Shown piece by piece: positions 61,367 through 64,000 of a DNA stretch of 64,000 bases; position 1 is the stretch's first letter, and every line of letters begins with the position of its first letter. Origin of the DNA: Alphaproteobacteria bacterium HGW-Alphaproteobacteria-18 (GTDB lineage Bacteria > Pseudomonadota > Alphaproteobacteria > Caulobacterales > Hyphomonadaceae); assembly GCA_002841155.1 (NCBI GenBank), contig PHEH01000008.1:95074-159073 (forward strand), in the 5' to 3' direction. The position numbers and the translations under genes were made by a program. The notes under the pieces were generated by a model. That model ran no database searches. It was given only the letters and a program-made list of their open reading frames with translations, and was not told the origin of the DNA.

Positions 61367-62079
61367 TGGCCGGTCTCCTGCGGCTCGGCCGGCGCCGCGT
61401 CAGCGGGCAGAGCCTGTGTTGCATCTTCAGATTCTGTCGGCACAGGGATCGCGGCAAGCGCGATATCCGCGCGGCGGGCCAGTCCCTGCGGCGCGAAGGC
61501 ATCAAAGCGCAGGCGATTGTATTCAGTCCGCGCCCGGGCAAAATCGCCCGCTTCAAAGGCCTTGGCCGCAATCAGTTCCCGGGAAAGCGCGCCCACAGTG
61601 CTTTCATCGGTGGCCAGGCTGCCAAGGCTGAGTTCGAGTTCTTCAAGGCTCAGCGTATCGGCCTGGAAATAGGCCGATTTAAGAAGCGCGAGGCGTTCAT
61701 ACGGCCCGCCTTCCGTGCCGCCGACCGAAGCAAGCAGCTCAGCTGCGCCCGCCGCGTCTCCGCCGCCTTCATATTTGGTCTGGGCGAGGAAGTGCGCGGC
61801 CAGAGGCGCGAGCTTGGGATCCTCGCTCATGATCCGGGTGAAAGCCTCTTCGGCCTCTGTGTAACGCGCGTCTTCAAGGGCGCGGATGCCGTTCTCAAGC
61901 GCCAGGGCGCGAGCTTGGCGGCGCTCCTCGGCCTGAGGCTTCAGCACGAACTCATTGACGGCAACGCCAATAATCAGCGCCGCCACCCCGCCATAGACAA
62001 AGGGACGCCACTTCTTCCAGAGCCCCTCCAGCTTTTCCTGGCGGATGCCTTCATCAACTTCAGTGAAAATATCGCTCAC
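61363..62079 (-). CDS. TPR-like inner-membrane protein (YfgM/UPF0070-like)
   Basis: A 238-residue protein with a cytoplasmic N-terminus (SDIFTEVDEGIRQEKLEGLWKKW), one membrane helix (about 28-44, FVYGGVAALIIGVAVNEFV) and a periplasmic helical domain with TPR-like repeats (RYTEAEEAFTRIMSEDPKLAPLAAHFLA). In E. coli, YfgM lies beside BamB and links periplasmic chaperones to the Sec translocon; a similar role is inferred. The GTG start at 62079 has GGAG eight bases upstream and gives the family N-terminus, so the longer ATG-type reading to 62133 is rejected. Ala/Pro/Glu-rich C-terminal tail. Confidence 0.87.
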   Translation of the reverse strand: MSDIFTEVDEGIRQEKLEGLWKKWRPFVYGGVAALIIGVAVNEFVLKPQAEERRQARALALENGIRALEDARYTEAEEAFTRIMSEDPKLAPLAAHFLAQTKYEGGGDAAGAAELLASVGGTEGGPYERLALLKSAYFQADTLSLEELELSLGSLATDESTVGALSRELIAAKAFEAGDFARARTEYNRLRFDAFAPQGLARRADIALAAIPVPTESEDATQALPADAAPAEPQETGQ

Positions 62080-62159
62080 GCTGGGGCTCCGGCGGGACTG
62101 TTGGGGACTTGGGCGCGAACCTAGACGGCCCATCGCGGCGCTGCAACGGATCAGCGCTG

Positions 62160-62987
62160 TTAAGACCCTTGTTTTCGCAGGCTGTAGGTTTCAGCCGTGC
62201 CCGGAAAGCGCCGGGCGCGCACGTCTGCGGCGTATTCTGCGGCCGCCTTGTCGATCGCTTCGCGCAGATCGGCGTAGCGGCGGACGAATTTCGGGGTCCA
62301 GTCAAACAGGCCGAGCATGTCCTGGGTGACCAGTACCTGGCCGTCACAGGCGGCAGACGCGCCGATCCCTATGGTCGGGCAGCTGACTTCTGCGGTGATG
62401 GCGGCGGCGAGATCTTCGGCGACGCCTTCGATGACAATGCAGAAGGCCCCGGCATCGGCAGCGGCGCGGGCCTCGGCGACCACGCGGTCGCGCTCATCCC
62501 CGGTTCGGCCCTTGGCACGAAAACCGCCATCGACATTGATTGCCTGCGGACGCAGGCCGATATGGCCCATGACCGGGATGCCGCGCTCGACGAGATGGGC
62601 AATCTGACCGGCGGCATAGGCGCCGCTCTCGATCTTGACCGCCTGGCAGCCGGTTTCCTTCATGATCCGCACCGCGTTGAGGAAGGCCTGCTCGGCGCTG
62701 GTTTCATAGGAACCAAACGGCATATCGACGACCACCATCGCCTGATCTGACCCACGCATGACCGCCTGGCCGTGGAGGATCATCATCTCCATCGTGACCC
62801 CGACCGTGGAGGGCAGGCCGTGGACGACCATGCCGAGACTGTCGCCCACCAGGAGGATGTCGCAATGGGGATCGAGGATCGCGGCGGTCGGGGCGTCATA
62901 GGCCGTCAACATGACGAGCGGCGTTGCCCCTTTGGCAGCGGCGATGTCCTTGACGGTCTTGCGGGCAGTCTGGGTCTGTTTCGACAT
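62160..62987 (-). CDS. panB: 3-methyl-2-oxobutanoate hydroxymethyltransferase
   Basis: First step of pantothenate synthesis, transferring a one-carbon unit from methylene-THF to ketoisovalerate; 275 residues. [16 protein letters not shown], the metal-site [64 protein letters not shown] and [22 protein letters not shown] cover the family signature. It lies 80 bases upstream of the TPR-bamB-der run on the same strand. Confidence 0.96.
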   Translation of the reverse strand: MSKQTQTARKTVKDIAAAKGATPLVMLTAYDAPTAAILDPHCDILLVGDSLGMVVHGLPSTVGVTMEMMILHGQAVMRGSDQAMVVVDMPFGSYETSAEQAFLNAVRIMKETGCQAVKIESGAYAAGQIAHLVERGIPVMGHIGLRPQAINVDGGFRAKGRTGDERDRVVAEARAAADAGAFCIVIEGVAEDLAAAITAEVSCPTIGIGASAACDGQVLVTQDMLGLFDWTPKFVRRYADLREAIDKAAAEYAADVRARRFPGTAETYSLRKQGS

Positions 62988-63045
62988 GGCCCAGCGATTA
63001 CCCGGTCAGGACCGGGCGGGCAAGCAATGCCTTTGAGGCCCCGGT

Positions 63046-63627
63046 TCAGCCTGGCAGGGCGGGCATGAGAAAGAGAATCGGATGGAGCCAGAGGAGAAGG
63101 ACGGCATAAGCCCCTGCCCCAATGACCACCGCGCCGATATCGCCCATCGCCGAAACGGGCGCGTCTGGCCCAGGGCCAATATCCCCGCGTTTCTTCAAGG
63201 CAATCCGGTCAATGACGCCATAGGCAAGGAAGCTGCCGAAGAGGAGAACCGAGTTCAGCTCGCCATTGGCCAGGAGATGGCCGAGCGCCCAGATTTTCAC
63301 CGCTACCAGCATCGGATGCTTCACGGCTTTCTTAATCCGGCCAGTCGGCGTGTAGGCGGCGGCAAGCATGATCATCGCCGGGAGCATCAGGACGAGGTTG
63401 AGATGGGCGAGGCCCGTGGGCGGTGTGTAGAGGATGGGTGCGGGCCTGGCGGCGCCAAAGCCCCAGATAATGAGGCCAAATCCAACAAGGGAAACAAGGC
63501 TGTAGAGGCCCATATAGGGGCCATAACCGAGCTTTTCCTTGATGTCCTTGCCGGGCGCGCGGCTACGGAAAGTGCTGAACAGGTGGGCCCCGAAAAAGAT
63601 GATGAGCCCCAGGATGAGATAGGTCAT
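63046..63627 (-). CDS. NnrU-family membrane protein
   Basis: A 193-residue integral membrane protein of the NnrU family, with about six hydrophobic segments. Characteristic segments are TYLILGLIIFFGAHLFSTF near the start, GPYMGLYSLVSLVGFGLIIWGF, and the conserved VKHPMLVAVKIWALGHLLANGEL with FGSFLAYGVIDRIALKKR. NnrU was described beside nitric-oxide/nitrite reductase genes and resembles isoprenylcysteine methyltransferase-like membrane folds; biochemical function is unsettled. The ATG at 63627 has GGGAGG seven bases upstream. Confidence 0.88.
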   Translation of the reverse strand: MTYLILGLIIFFGAHLFSTFRSRAPGKDIKEKLGYGPYMGLYSLVSLVGFGLIIWGFGAARPAPILYTPPTGLAHLNLVLMLPAMIMLAAAYTPTGRIKKAVKHPMLVAVKIWALGHLLANGELNSVLLFGSFLAYGVIDRIALKKRGDIGPGPDAPVSAMGDIGAVVIGAGAYAVLLLWLHPILFLMPALPG

Positions 63628-64000
63628 GGCGGTGCCTCCCCGGCGTTTTGGCGATGCTAGCGTGATTGGGGATTTCGGGGAAGCGGGGGGCGTTGCGGGC
63701 AGCGGCGGCGGCCGGAACGCGCGGGGGCGCGGCCGGTGGGGGGGGGATTGGGGCTTGGGTTGGGGGTTTCGGGAAAGAGCGGCGGCGGTGGGTTGCGCGC
63801 AGCCTAAGACGTGTCGTTTGGGGCTCCCCCCTCCGCCCCTGCGGGGCACCTCCCCCGTGAAGAACGGGGGAGGAGACCAGCGTCCGATAATGGATGTTGG
63901 TTCGTTGGAGGATTTTCAGAAAACTCCGAAACAACGCCAACGAGCGTTGGAGGAATCCTGCTTTCCCAGACCGGGTCATCCCAGCTTGGCTTTACGGCTT
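63628..64000. other. Intergenic region with palindromic elements (right edge)
   Basis: No gene is supported in these 373 bases. The first part is a GC-rich G-run stretch (63680-63790). Then come the two hairpins described separately. Further on, the 10-mer CGTTGGAGGA occurs twice (63903-63912 and 63945-63954). The sequence continues past the window, so a gene beginning beyond the edge cannot be excluded. Confidence 0.5.
63835..63873. repeat. Double-hairpin palindromic repeat element
   Basis: Two adjacent perfect hairpins: GCCCC-TGC-GGGGC (63835-63847) and CCTCCCCCGT-GAAGA-ACGGGGGAGG (63849-63873, 10-bp stem with a 5-base loop). Such compact GC palindromes are typical of dispersed intergenic repeats in alphaproteobacterial genomes. 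Dispersal cannot be tested within this window, where only one copy was seen. Confidence 0.55.

Noticed and set aside
1-64000. CRISPR arrays, tRNA/rRNA genes, intact insertion sequences, integrases
   Set aside because: None was recognised on reading the intergenic regions; no transposase or integrase product is encoded.

Overview
The window is a chromosomal segment of a GC-rich alphaproteobacterium. The gene content, the panB - TPR protein - bamB - der order at the right end, and the marine-type surface polysaccharide genes suggest a member of the Hyphomonadaceae/Maricaulales (Hyphomonas-like). This is inferred from family resemblance and synteny, not from a marker gene. No rRNA, tRNA, CRISPR array or intact insertion sequence was seen.

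Layout. (1) 1-14.4 kb is ordinary core sequence: a 23S rRNA 2'-O-methyltransferase cut by the left edge (rlmB), a thioesterase-like protein, a sulfotransferase-fold protein, an acyl-CoA dehydrogenase, a glycine-oxidase-like flavoenzyme (thiO), a ferric-iron ABC importer (fbpABC) behind a possible Fur site, an M48 metalloprotease with TPRs, a DsbA-like lipoprotein, UDP-xylose synthase (uxs), arfB and an RcnB-like protein. (2) 14.4-14.8 kb holds a small transcription unit: a 26-codon ORF with a Shine-Dalgarno fully complementary to the 16S 3' end, followed by a strong terminator. (3) 14.8-42.6 kb is a large surface-glycan locus: kdsA, several family-2 glycosyltransferases, gmd and fcl (GDP-fucose), two sulfotransferase-like genes, SAM methyltransferases, an O-antigen ABC exporter with a Wzt carbohydrate-binding tail (wzm/wzt), a CMP-nonulosonate-synthetase-like gene with a 2-hydroxyacid dehydrogenase, and rmlCBA. 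(4) 42.8-55.6 kb supplies cofactors and precursors: ahcY-purU-metK (SAM cycle), glmS-rmlD-nucleotidyltransferase-DegT aminotransferase, cysD-cysNC (PAPS) and manC (GDP-mannose). (5) 55.7-64 kb holds a subtilisin-type autotransporter lipoprotein, a small lipoprotein, der, bamB, a TPR protein, panB and an NnrU-family protein, ending in palindromic intergenic repeats.

The standout is one uninterrupted 1,883-codon gene (22620-28271). It fuses a GT2 glycosyltransferase, a DUF115/Maf-like domain, a GT4-like glycosyltransferase, an FkbM methyltransferase, a two-helix membrane hairpin, about 200 residues of coiled coil and a C-terminal class I methyltransferase. Next to a Wzt exporter that carries a C-terminal glycan-recognition domain, this suggests a single-chain, membrane-anchored polymerising/capping/measuring enzyme, loosely analogous to the WbdA-WbdD system of E. 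coli O9a. That is a hypothesis. Together the locus appears to build a fucose-, rhamnose- and possibly xylose- and nonulosonate-containing, methylated and probably sulfated O-antigen or capsule. A truncated fcl fragment and an AT-rich stretch at 29.3-31 kb show that the locus has been rearranged and has acquired genes.
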